From positions 1 to 12,883 of the forward strand of contig JALHPW010000067.1 of assembly GCA_022842255.1 (NCBI GenBank): 12,883 bases of DNA. Reading direction: 5' to 3'. Position numbers and translations under genes: made by a program. Source of the stretch: Saprospiraceae bacterium. Its GTDB lineage: Bacteria; Bacteroidota; Bacteroidia; Chitinophagales; Saprospiraceae. Of the stretch, positions 6,777-12,883 are shown piece by piece; the stretch's first letter is position 1; every line of letters begins with the position of its first letter. The notes below the pieces were generated by a model. The model saw only the letters and a list, made by a program, of their open reading frames with translations, had not been told where the DNA came from and ran no database searches.

Positions 6777-6807
6777 TTTGGCTTTCGGCCCACCCTCCAT
6801 ATCTTTG
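6777..6807 (+). promoter_or_regulatory. Well-formed Bacteroidota promoter
   Basis: TTTG at 6777-6780, 19 bases, then TATCTTTG at 6800-6807 gives a full match to the -33/-7 pattern. The transcription start should lie near 6813, about 18 bases before a small ORF at 6832 and about 78 bases before the gene at 6891. It is the best promoter match in the window and probably drives the 6891-8911 genes. Confidence 0.6.
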
Positions 6808-6831
6808 TAAGCAAGACTAACCTAAACTAAC

Positions 6832-6894
6832 ATGTCCGACGCAACGCGTAATAATTATTCCGTCCCCTTTCACAGCAAAAAACACCAAGAATGA
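6832..6894 (+). CDS. Possible 20-aa leader ORF overlapping the next gene
   Basis: ATG at 6832 opens a 20-codon frame (MSDATRNNYSVPFHSKKHQE) ending in TGA at 6892-6894. That stop overlaps the ATG of the 113-aa gene at 6891 as ATGA, the arrangement seen in translationally coupled pairs. It follows the promoter at 6777-6807 at a normal leader distance. There is no homology or motif to confirm translation. It may equally be chance in a 5' leader. Confidence 0.3.
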   Translation: MSDATRNNYSVPFHSKKHQE

Positions 6895-7232
6895 AAATCT
6901 CCAATTTCCAAACATGGATGGACGGCGGCACCATTACCTTTGACTGTGCAATGGAAAGGGGAGAAAATCTAAAGATTGAAATCACACAACACGCCATATT
7001 AGAAATTCCAAGCAGACTGGAGGGGATTGCTAAACTGCCGGGCAGAATTTACCTGAATGATTTATTGGTCCCGATTCGATCGGAAAAGGAAGCATTGCTT
7101 CTAGCTGGGTTTAAAGCAATAGTCCAAGGAGATGCAGGACTTGAGCCATTGGAAAAAGCATGTTTGATAGAACACCTGGATTATATAGCGTCAGATGCGT
7201 ATGTGAAAAACGCTCTAAATCAAAATAAATAA
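6891..7232 (+). CDS. Hypothetical 113-aa protein
   Basis: I do not recognise this protein. It has no signal peptide, no membrane segment and only one cysteine besides Cys20. The first half alternates short strand-like stretches (GTITFDCAME, NLKIEITQH, GRIYLNDLLVPI) and the second half looks helical and acidic (SEKEALLLAGFKAIV, LEPLEKACLIEHLDYIA). It is probably a small soluble cytoplasmic protein. It is preceded by the promoter at 6777-6807 and overlaps the possible leader ORF by four bases. The gene downstream starts 29 bases after its stop, so the two may be cotranscribed. The reading frame and spacing support a real gene. Confidence 0.65.
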   Translation: MKISNFQTWMDGGTITFDCAMERGENLKIEITQHAILEIPSRLEGIAKLPGRIYLNDLLVPIRSEKEALLLAGFKAIVQGDAGLEPLEKACLIEHLDYIASDAYVKNALNQNK

Positions 7233-7261
7233 GGCCTTTGGGGCTTGTAATCCTAATCCTC

Positions 7262-8911
7262 ATGAGGAGTTTTTTTTCAATATTCTTTATTGGTGCCTTA
7301 AGCATGAATACGATGGCACAGGTTGTTGATTCAATCTTTGGAATACCCACTTCATTAGACCCATGTTGCTCGATTTATGGCACAACCGGATGTAATTTTG
7401 GAGGATTAGACCAGGCTTTTTTAGCTATCCACCTTGACGACAACCGTATCTTATTGGCCGGGGATACCCGCTGGCAAGGGGAAAGCGACTTCGCCTTAGC
7501 CCGTCTTATGCCTGATGGGCTATATGACCAAAGTGTGGGCTTTAATGGACAGGTGCGCATTGATTTGGGTTATCCAAATGACAGTTGTATTACTGCAACC
7601 CCTTATCAGGACGACCGGATACTTATGGGGGGCTGTGTATGGCAGACTGGTACCAGTAAGTACATCAACCTAATTGCCAGGATTGATTTTGATGGCAACC
7701 TGGACCCTTCCTTCGGTACGCTTGGGCATTTGACTATCAATCTACCTACTACCAATGAGATGATTACCAAGATTTTACCTCAGCCAGATGGTAAAATCTT
7801 GATAGGTGGTAACGCGCTCTATGGCCATTCATTTGACTTTCCTGATTCTGTAGATGTCTTCTTGGGGAGGCTCTTGGCCAATGGACAGGTGGATAGTACA
7901 TTTGGTGAAAATGGCTTTTTGTATCACCGGTGGGAGTCGACTTGTAACGTTGCGATGTTGGGAGACCTGTCGATTGATAACCTTGGGCGGATAGTTTTAA
8001 CCGGCGGCTCCTACCACCCTTATCCCCATAATTATGGAGGGAGCGACCTTTGCCACCACAATATATTTTTATGTCGGTATTTATCCAATGGACAACCAGA
8101 TTCTGGTTTTGGGGAGGATGGTTCGCTGGAACTTGACTATACGGGCTACGGCAGGGGCAATGCCTTGATGCATTATGATGACAATCGAATCCTGTTGGCA
8201 GGAGGGGCGGGGGGCTTAATTCCGCAGCCTAGTTATATGTTCCTCACACGATTGATGCCGGATGGAAGCCCAGACCTTTCGTTTGCCGACAATGGACGCT
8301 TCAAGGAAGCCATCATTAATCCAGGCAACTTCTCTGGTGGGAACGTAGAGCCTTTTGGACTTTTGCGCTTGCGCGGGCGGGTACTCATAGGTGTATCGAA
8401 CGGAATTGGGGGCGATGACCCGGGTTTTGGTGCTATCTGCCTGACTGAATCGGGCAAAATTGATTCCGTATTTGGGGATGCAGGCCGGTTCAACACTTTT
8501 CCAGATATTGGCATTAATAGTTTTATCAACCAAATCAGTAGTACTTCCGATAACAACTTCTTTCTCAGCGGTTATACCAGAATACTGCAGCCAAACAACA
8601 TGGCGATTGTTAAGATAAGGTGGGATTGGAGTACCGATACCCATGAACATACCGCTGTCAACAAAGTCAAAATGTACCCCAACCCTGTCAAAGATGGACT
8701 TTTTTATCTGGATTTAGGTAGTTCCGTGGGAATAGACGACTACTTCTTACTGAAAATAAGGGACACAAACGGCAGGGTTCTATATGAACAAAACAACTTT
8801 GTGACTTCTGTAAGCATAAATATGGCGACTTTTCCAACGGGCATTTATTGGGTGGAATTGATTGGGGACGAAAGCCATTTTATGGGTAAAATCGTGGTCC
8901 AAAATGATTAG
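7262..8911 (+). CDS. Secreted delta-60 repeat protein with T9SS type A sorting domain
   Basis: A 549-aa exported protein. A signal peptide covers residues 1-20 (cleavage near SMNTMAQ). The body is built of about six delta-60-type repeats, marked by D-x-x-F-G-x-x-G cores at residues 89, 148, 211, 280, 338 and 401, spaced 58-69 residues apart. Each is followed by a hydrophobic strand and a DGKILIGG-like turn, consistent with a beta-propeller. The C-terminus from about 467 (KVKMYPNPVKDG ... FPTGIYWVEL ... GKIVVQND) is a Por-type T9SS sorting tail, so the protein should cross the outer membrane by Type IX secretion and be released or anchored. ATG 7262 is chosen over the in-frame TTG at 7238 because the signal peptide follows directly. 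Cysteines cluster near the N-terminus (35, 36, 44). No enzymatic motif is visible, and binding or adhesion is a guess. Confidence 0.88.
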   Translation: MRSFFSIFFIGALSMNTMAQVVDSIFGIPTSLDPCCSIYGTTGCNFGGLDQAFLAIHLDDNRILLAGDTRWQGESDFALARLMPDGLYDQSVGFNGQVRIDLGYPNDSCITATPYQDDRILMGGCVWQTGTSKYINLIARIDFDGNLDPSFGTLGHLTINLPTTNEMITKILPQPDGKILIGGNALYGHSFDFPDSVDVFLGRLLANGQVDSTFGENGFLYHRWESTCNVAMLGDLSIDNLGRIVLTGGSYHPYPHNYGGSDLCHHNIFLCRYLSNGQPDSGFGEDGSLELDYTGYGRGNALMHYDDNRILLAGGAGGLIPQPSYMFLTRLMPDGSPDLSFADNGRFKEAIINPGNFSGGNVEPFGLLRLRGRVLIGVSNGIGGDDPGFGAICLTESGKIDSVFGDAGRFNTFPDIGINSFINQISSTSDNNFFLSGYTRILQPNNMAIVKIRWDWSTDTHEHTAVNKVKMYPNPVKDGLFYLDLGSSVGIDDYFLLKIRDTNGRVLYEQNNFVTSVSINMATFPTGIYWVELIGDESHFMGKIVVQND

Positions 8912-8989
8912 AAGCGACACCGCAATCATATCATTCTTCTTTTTTTAATAGGCAATTGCTCTTTTACCCATAAAAAACAAGAAAAAAAC

Positions 8990-9427
8990 ATGACAACAAA
9001 AACCCTATCCCTCACGCTACTCCTGGCCCTTTCCGGCTTGCTTAGTTGCAAAACCAATTCCTTAAAAAACGCCACTGTTCCAGAAACCGGGATGTTCAAA
9101 GTGACTATTCTTTATCCCAATGGGGAGAATAAGACCTTTGACATGGATTATTATGAAAACAAACACATGCCCATGGTGGCTGGATATTTGGGAGAAAACT
9201 TAAAATTTTATGAAATAGACAAGGGCCTTTCGGGTAGAACACCTGAAGATAAAATACCCTTTGTGGCTATAGGTTACTTTTGTGTTCGGAATATCGAGGC
9301 GTATAACAAATCGATAGCCCAAAACCGAGAGGCCATTATTGGTGACATTAAGCACTACACCAATATTCAGCCGATTGTGCAAATCAGTGAAATCAAAAAA
9401 TTGGCATACAATAAAACACAAAAATGA
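8990..9427 (+). CDS. EthD-like domain lipoprotein
   Basis: A 145-aa protein with a lipoprotein signal peptide: a hydrophobic stretch at 6-17 and the lipobox LLSC with Cys20 as the lipidated residue, so it should be membrane-anchored outside the cytoplasm. From about residue 36 it resembles the EthD family of the dimeric alpha/beta-barrel fold: FKVTILYPNGENKTFDMDYYENKHMPMV, with the conserved YP and KHMP (His59) segments. EthD proteins are named from an ether-degradation cluster and have no clear catalytic role. Most are cytoplasmic, so the lipoprotein signal is uncommon. Its stop overlaps the next ATG (ATGA at 9424-9427), so the two genes are probably coupled. Confidence 0.8.
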   Translation: MTTKTLSLTLLLALSGLLSCKTNSLKNATVPETGMFKVTILYPNGENKTFDMDYYENKHMPMVAGYLGENLKFYEIDKGLSGRTPEDKIPFVAIGYFCVRNIEAYNKSIAQNREAIIGDIKHYTNIQPIVQISEIKKLAYNKTQK

Positions 9428-9939
9428 AAAGAACGCCCTGGTTCGAACGCGTTTTCCCTCCCATAGCGGACAATGGTGTTTTCCTCAGCATCCTAGAGAG
9501 ACTGGAAGGAACTCCTGCGCGCTTGTCGTATAAATTCAAATCCCTACAAGGCACTCCAACGCAGGCTCAGCCAGATAAATGGAGCATTCATAAAGAAGTG
9601 GGTCATTTGATTGACCTGGAACCCTTGTGGTACGAAAGGGCCCTGCAAATCCTTGACAATCAAACGAATTTGATAAAAGCAGACCTTACCAATAGGAAGA
9701 CACACGAGGCGGACCATGACGACCACAGCCTACAGGATTTGATTGGGCGCTTTGAAGTGGAAAGAACGAAACTGATGCATCTTTTAAGGCAAATAACCGA
9801 GGCCGACCTGGAAAAAGCAGCCATCCACCCAAGGCTGGGAACACCCATGAAACTGATAGACCTCGCGTTTTTTGTGGCTGAACACGATGATCATCATTTG
9901 GCACAGATCACATTTTTGACTGGAACCTCGCACCAATGA
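9424..9939 (+). CDS. DinB-family four-helix-bundle protein
   Basis: A 171-aa protein of the DinB/YfiT superfamily, metal-binding four-helix bundles that include thiol S-transferases and damage-inducible proteins of unknown role. The family pattern is visible as KWSIHKEVGHLIDLE around His61 and the C-terminal AEHDDHHLAQI at 152-161. His61, His154 and His158 are the likely triple-histidine metal site. No signal peptide, so cytoplasmic, unlike its overlapping upstream neighbour. The ATGA overlap with the EthD gene indicates translational coupling. The substrate is unknown. A second acidic/His stretch (HEADHDDH, 94-101) is unusual and may be a loop. Confidence 0.82.
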   Translation: MKRTPWFERVFPPIADNGVFLSILERLEGTPARLSYKFKSLQGTPTQAQPDKWSIHKEVGHLIDLEPLWYERALQILDNQTNLIKADLTNRKTHEADHDDHSLQDLIGRFEVERTKLMHLLRQITEADLEKAAIHPRLGTPMKLIDLAFFVAEHDDHHLAQITFLTGTSHQ

Positions 9940-10033
9940 AGGGATGCCTGACAAAAATCTGACAAGTCAACACCAACGCCCACCACATTCCCAGCTGTCT
10001 TGAGGGGTGACAGTACACTAAACTTACCCTTCT

Positions 10034-11701
10034 ATGCAAGCAAAAAACATCTTCCGTTCCGTTCTACTGCTTTTACTGCCCCTATGCGGCCATGCACAAG
10101 CCTGGAAATGGGCAAATAGCCTCGGCAGCGCCAACAGCAATACGACCATAAAATCCATTCGCCCTTACACGGGTACCGATGTACTCGTCAGCGGCAATTT
10201 TGCGGCAAGCACCCTAAATCTTGGCAACCTAACGCTCAATAACGCCGGACAAGACGATGGTTATGTGGCCATCGTCAACGACGCCGGACAATATATTTGG
10301 GCAAACGAGTTCGGCGGCTCGGGTCGCGATTTTACCGTGGATGCTGCTGCGGCATCGAATGGTGATTTTGTCGTGGTGGGCAATTTCGCCAGTATTTTTA
10401 TCAACATCGACGGCACAAACCTTGCCAACAGCGGCGAAACGGATGCTTTCGTGGCCAAATACAAGCAGGATAAAAGCCTGGCCTGGGCCCAAAAAATCGG
10501 CACGGCCGACATCGACGAAGTAAACAGCGTGGTACTGGATGCCGACGGGAATACCTATGTGTCGGGACATGTGCATAATAAATTCACCTTCACGACCTTG
10601 CACGTTTTCCTGCGAAAATACGATCCGGCAGGGGGCCTCGTCTGGGAGAAAAAAGGAGTGGCTCAGGCCGGCTACCTGCAAGCGACAGCCCTGACCCTCG
10701 ATAAAAACCAAAATATTTACCTCGGCGGTACAGTCTCCGGAACGGGGGTATTTGACGGCACAACCATTACGAGCAACAATGGTTATGGAGCTTTTATCGT
10801 GAAATACAGTCCTTCCGGGGCAATGCTCGATACGGCAACCAACCTCGAATTGGATAAATACAACGGCCTTCAGGCACATGAAAACCATATTTATGCCTGT
10901 GCCGAAAAGGTGAATTGGGGCTGGGGTTGGGGCTGGCCCCTTGCTGATTCGAAGATCCATGTGCTCAAATTTGACTTGGACCTCAATACCGTCTGGCAAA
11001 AATCTGCGGGAGGGGACAGCATCGCCCAGAGCCTGGACATCGCCAAAAGCATCAGTGTGGACGAGCTCGGAAACGCCTACGTGACCGGCTATTTTTTTGG
11101 AGAAAGCCTCCATTTTGCCAATCAAACATTGCCCAATCTCTTCCACATAAACTATTTTTACCCACAAATTTTTGTGTTCAAATACGGGCCTTCCGGCGAG
11201 GAACTTTGGGGCAAATCTTTTGGCGAGATCCACACGGATGAAGCTGTGGGTATCCATGCTTTTGGCGACGACCAGTTTTACCTGGGTGGTAATTTCGAGT
11301 CCAATCCTGTAAGTTTTGGCACGCACCAGCTCCACAACACGGGAACCCTGGATTCCTTTTACGTCCATCTCAAGCCCGTCCGCTACGGCAGAAAGCCGAT
11401 GGGCTTTTTGGCCGTTTTTGATAAAAATGTGAGCAGCACCCACCCGGAGCCCGCCTTTGAATCCGTGTCCGTTTTCCCGAACCCGGTTACCGAGTACGTC
11501 ACGGTACAGCTGAAAGCGCCGGCGCATTCATCCCTGATTTTCCAACTCCATACTGCGGACGGTCGTTTGGTTCGACAACGCACTTATGCGGACCAGATTT
11601 CCGAGCTGCGGGAAGATCTTACGGGGATGCCACCGGGTTTGTATTTCGTGACCTTGAGGACGGAGTCAGGTGTGTTTTCTGCGAAAATGGTGAAACAATA
11701 A
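10034..11701 (+). CDS. Secreted beta-propeller-like (SBBP-type) T9SS protein
   Basis: A 555-aa exported protein. A signal peptide covers about 1-21 (LLLLLPLCGHAQA). The body has roughly nine repeats of about 50 residues of the SBBP kind, with a turn like DxxGNxYVxGxF followed by an AFVxKYxxxGxxxW strand. Examples are YVAIVNDAGQYIWANEFGG, AFVAKYKQDKSLAWAQKIG and VFLRKYDPAGGLVWEKKG, implying a beta-propeller. The C-terminus from about 477 (VSVFPNPVTEYVTV ... MPPGLYFVTLRT ... FSAKMVKQ) is a Type IX sorting domain. Residues 295-301 (WGWGWGW) are an odd low-complexity insert encoded by a 6-bp tandem repeat. Function is probably extracellular binding or a surface role, with no catalytic motif seen. 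It is likely cotranscribed with the gene 26 bases downstream. Confidence 0.87.
   Translation: MQAKNIFRSVLLLLLPLCGHAQAWKWANSLGSANSNTTIKSIRPYTGTDVLVSGNFAASTLNLGNLTLNNAGQDDGYVAIVNDAGQYIWANEFGGSGRDFTVDAAAASNGDFVVVGNFASIFINIDGTNLANSGETDAFVAKYKQDKSLAWAQKIGTADIDEVNSVVLDADGNTYVSGHVHNKFTFTTLHVFLRKYDPAGGLVWEKKGVAQAGYLQATALTLDKNQNIYLGGTVSGTGVFDGTTITSNNGYGAFIVKYSPSGAMLDTATNLELDKYNGLQAHENHIYACAEKVNWGWGWGWPLADSKIHVLKFDLDLNTVWQKSAGGDSIAQSLDIAKSISVDELGNAYVTGYFFGESLHFANQTLPNLFHINYFYPQIFVFKYGPSGEELWGKSFGEIHTDEAVGIHAFGDDQFYLGGNFESNPVSFGTHQLHNTGTLDSFYVHLKPVRYGRKPMGFLAVFDKNVSSTHPEPAFESVSVFPNPVTEYVTVQLKAPAHSSLIFQLHTADGRLVRQRTYADQISELREDLTGMPPGLYFVTLRTESGVFSAKMVKQ
10916..10936 (+). repeat. 6-bp tandem repeat TGGGGY encoding Gly-Trp
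   Basis: TGGGGC, TGGGGT, TGGGGC and a final TGG lie inside the SBBP-like gene. Three G-runs of four bases plus GG could form an imperfect G-quadruplex. Slippage by one unit stays in frame and adds or removes one Trp-Gly pair. Confidence 0.75.
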
Positions 11702-11727
11702 TCCTTATTCAACGTATTGAATTTCAA

Positions 11728-12883
11728 ATGTTTAGTAAAATAATCAGGAGCGGTATTCCACTCCTCACCCTGGTGTTTTTTATCCCTGAAAACATCCACG
11801 CCCAACTTCAGATCAACGAATTCCTCGCGGTTAATTCCACGATTGCCCACGACCCTGATTTTGGCGAGTTCTCGGATTTTATAGAGCTGCGGAATGCCTC
11901 TGCGGTCCAAATCAACTTAGCGGGCTACACCCTTACCGACGACCCGGCCGAGGAGGATAAATGGACTTTGCCGGATCTGACACTTGCCCCCGGCCAGCAC
12001 CTGCTCATTTGGACGGATGGCTTGGACAAACGCCCCGGCGACACCGCATTTGTTGCCTATAAAAATGCCGTGGCCACCATGACCGCTTTACACGCCAACT
12101 TCCGCCTGAGCGGGGATGGCGAATACCTCGGGTTGTTCCATCCGCAGGGGACTTTGTTGGATGAAATCACCTATTGCGTACAAACCAGCGATGTATCGTA
12201 TGGGCGCAGCACAAGCGAGCCCGCGCAATGGCTATATTTTGGGGAACCAACGCCCGGCGTAGCCAATTCGCCCTATGGTTCCGTATGGATGGAAACACCC
12301 GGCGAACCCATTTTTTCGTTGCAAGAAGGGTTTTACCCAAGTCCACAAATGCTGCACTTGAGCACGACGGAACCCGGTGCCGTAGTCCGGTTCACCTTCG
12401 ACGGCACAACACCCACTGGCAACTCCCCTGTTTTCAGCGATGATATTCCACTGAACCTCAACCTGACCATCAAAGCAAGGCTTTTTGCGCCTGGGAAAAT
12501 GCCGGGCAAGGTGGTTACGAAAACCTACTTCATCCAAGAAAACCATTCATTGCCCGTATTATCCATCACCTCCAATGCCGCCAACCTGTACGGCTTCGAT
12601 TTTGGCATCCTGCAAAATGCGATCAAAGACCGGGAGGTGCCAGCTACTTTGGAATACTTTGAGTCGGGCACGGGAGAACGCGCATTTCAGGTTGGCGTGG
12701 GGTTACGCGTGTTTGGTACTTCGATTTACAATTTGCCACAACGCCCGATTTCTGTGCGTTTCAAGGAAAAATATGGCGATGAGATACTGAAATATCCACT
12801 TTTTGATGGTAAACCGATTTCCCGTTACTCCGCCTTTTTGCTGCGCAATGGTGGTAACGACTATAACATGGCCTATTTCCGGG
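11728..12883 (+). CDS. Lamin-tail / chitobiase-C / CotH-type secreted protein (3' end beyond window)
   Basis: The frame is open from ATG 11728 to the window end, 385 codons plus one base, so the C-terminus is missing. A signal peptide covers about 1-26 (IPLLTLVFFIPENIHAQ). Residues 27-150 resemble a lamin-tail domain (LQINEFLAVN, FIELRN, NLAGYTLTDD, WTLP, LAPGQHLLIW). About 192-268 resembles the chitobiase/beta-hexosaminidase C-terminal fold (TTEPGAVVRFTFDGTTPT, then TIKARLFAPGKMPG). From about 275 a CotH kinase-like region begins (LPVLSITSNAANLYG, YFESGTGE, GLRVFG, KYPLF, LLRNGGNDY). This domain order is common among Bacteroidota secreted proteins, which often end in a T9SS tail. The usual insert between the first CotH motif and REVPATLEYF looks short. 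Whether it is an active kinase cannot be judged without the C-terminal half. Confidence 0.82.
   Translation, partial: MFSKIIRSGIPLLTLVFFIPENIHAQLQINEFLAVNSTIAHDPDFGEFSDFIELRNASAVQINLAGYTLTDDPAEEDKWTLPDLTLAPGQHLLIWTDGLDKRPGDTAFVAYKNAVATMTALHANFRLSGDGEYLGLFHPQGTLLDEITYCVQTSDVSYGRSTSEPAQWLYFGEPTPGVANSPYGSVWMETPGEPIFSLQEGFYPSPQMLHLSTTEPGAVVRFTFDGTTPTGNSPVFSDDIPLNLNLTIKARLFAPGKMPGKVVTKTYFIQENHSLPVLSITSNAANLYGFDFGILQNAIKDREVPATLEYFESGTGERAFQVGVGLRVFGTSIYNLPQRPISVRFKEKYGDEILKYPLFDGKPISRYSAFLLRNGGNDYNMAYFR

Noticed and set aside
6572..6814. 80-codon minus-strand frame covering the palindromic repeat
   Set aside because: Its sequence is a translation of the repeat and the end of the Mrr gene; such frames arise wherever the repeat occurs.
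6832..6894. Integron attC-like reading of the CTAAC repeats near here
   Set aside because: No paired R'/R'' core sites or integrase seen; the CTAAC motifs are just AT-rich leader sequence.
10229..11527. Long open frame (432 codons) on the minus strand
   Set aside because: It lies wholly inside the plus-strand T9SS protein, which has a signal peptide, repeats and sorting tail; the antisense product has no recognisable domain.

Overview
The window looks like a piece of chromosome from a member of the phylum Bacteroidota, probably near Saprospiraceae or Cytophagia. Three things point there. At least two proteins end in Type IX secretion (Por-type, YPNP/FPNP) C-terminal sorting domains. Several genes have the Bacteroidota promoter element TAnnTTTG upstream. 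The protein families (GH109, delta-60 repeat, SBBP-like repeat, lamin-tail/CotH proteins) are common in that phylum. The rank below phylum is inference. Every supported gene lies on the plus strand.

Layout. 90-1169: an HtrA-like serine protease with one PDZ domain and no visible signal peptide. 1173-1258: a perfect 34-bp hairpin built from a 16-bp near-duplicate. 1307-2701: a Tat-exported GH109 (Gfo/Idh/MocA fold, NAD-dependent) glycosidase. 2700-3025: a 0.3-kb nested palindrome that begins on the GH109 stop codon. 3026-3680: about 650 bp with no gene, made of an AT-rich block followed by a cluster of DnaA-box-like sites, which is a candidate replication origin. 3681-4763: heme A synthase (COX15/CtaA). 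4878-5645: an alpha/beta hydrolase. 5753-6619: a visibly AT-rich Mrr-type restriction endonuclease, probably acquired. 6628-6740: a GC-rich palindromic repeat just after it.

From 6777 a well-formed promoter leads to a possible 20-codon leader ORF overlapping a 113-aa protein of unknown function (6891-7232), then a secreted delta-60 repeat protein with a T9SS tail (7262-8911), an EthD-like lipoprotein (8990-9427) overlapping a DinB-family protein (9424-9939), a secreted beta-propeller-like T9SS protein (10034-11701), and a lamin-tail/chitobiase-C/CotH-type secreted protein (11728 onward) cut by the window end.

The genes do not form one obvious pathway. The left half mixes housekeeping and exported enzymes separated by repeats. 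The right half is mostly cell-envelope and secreted proteins. The most interesting parts are non-coding: the DnaA-box cluster and the nested palindrome beside it. No fully novel multi-gene system could be supported from sequence alone.
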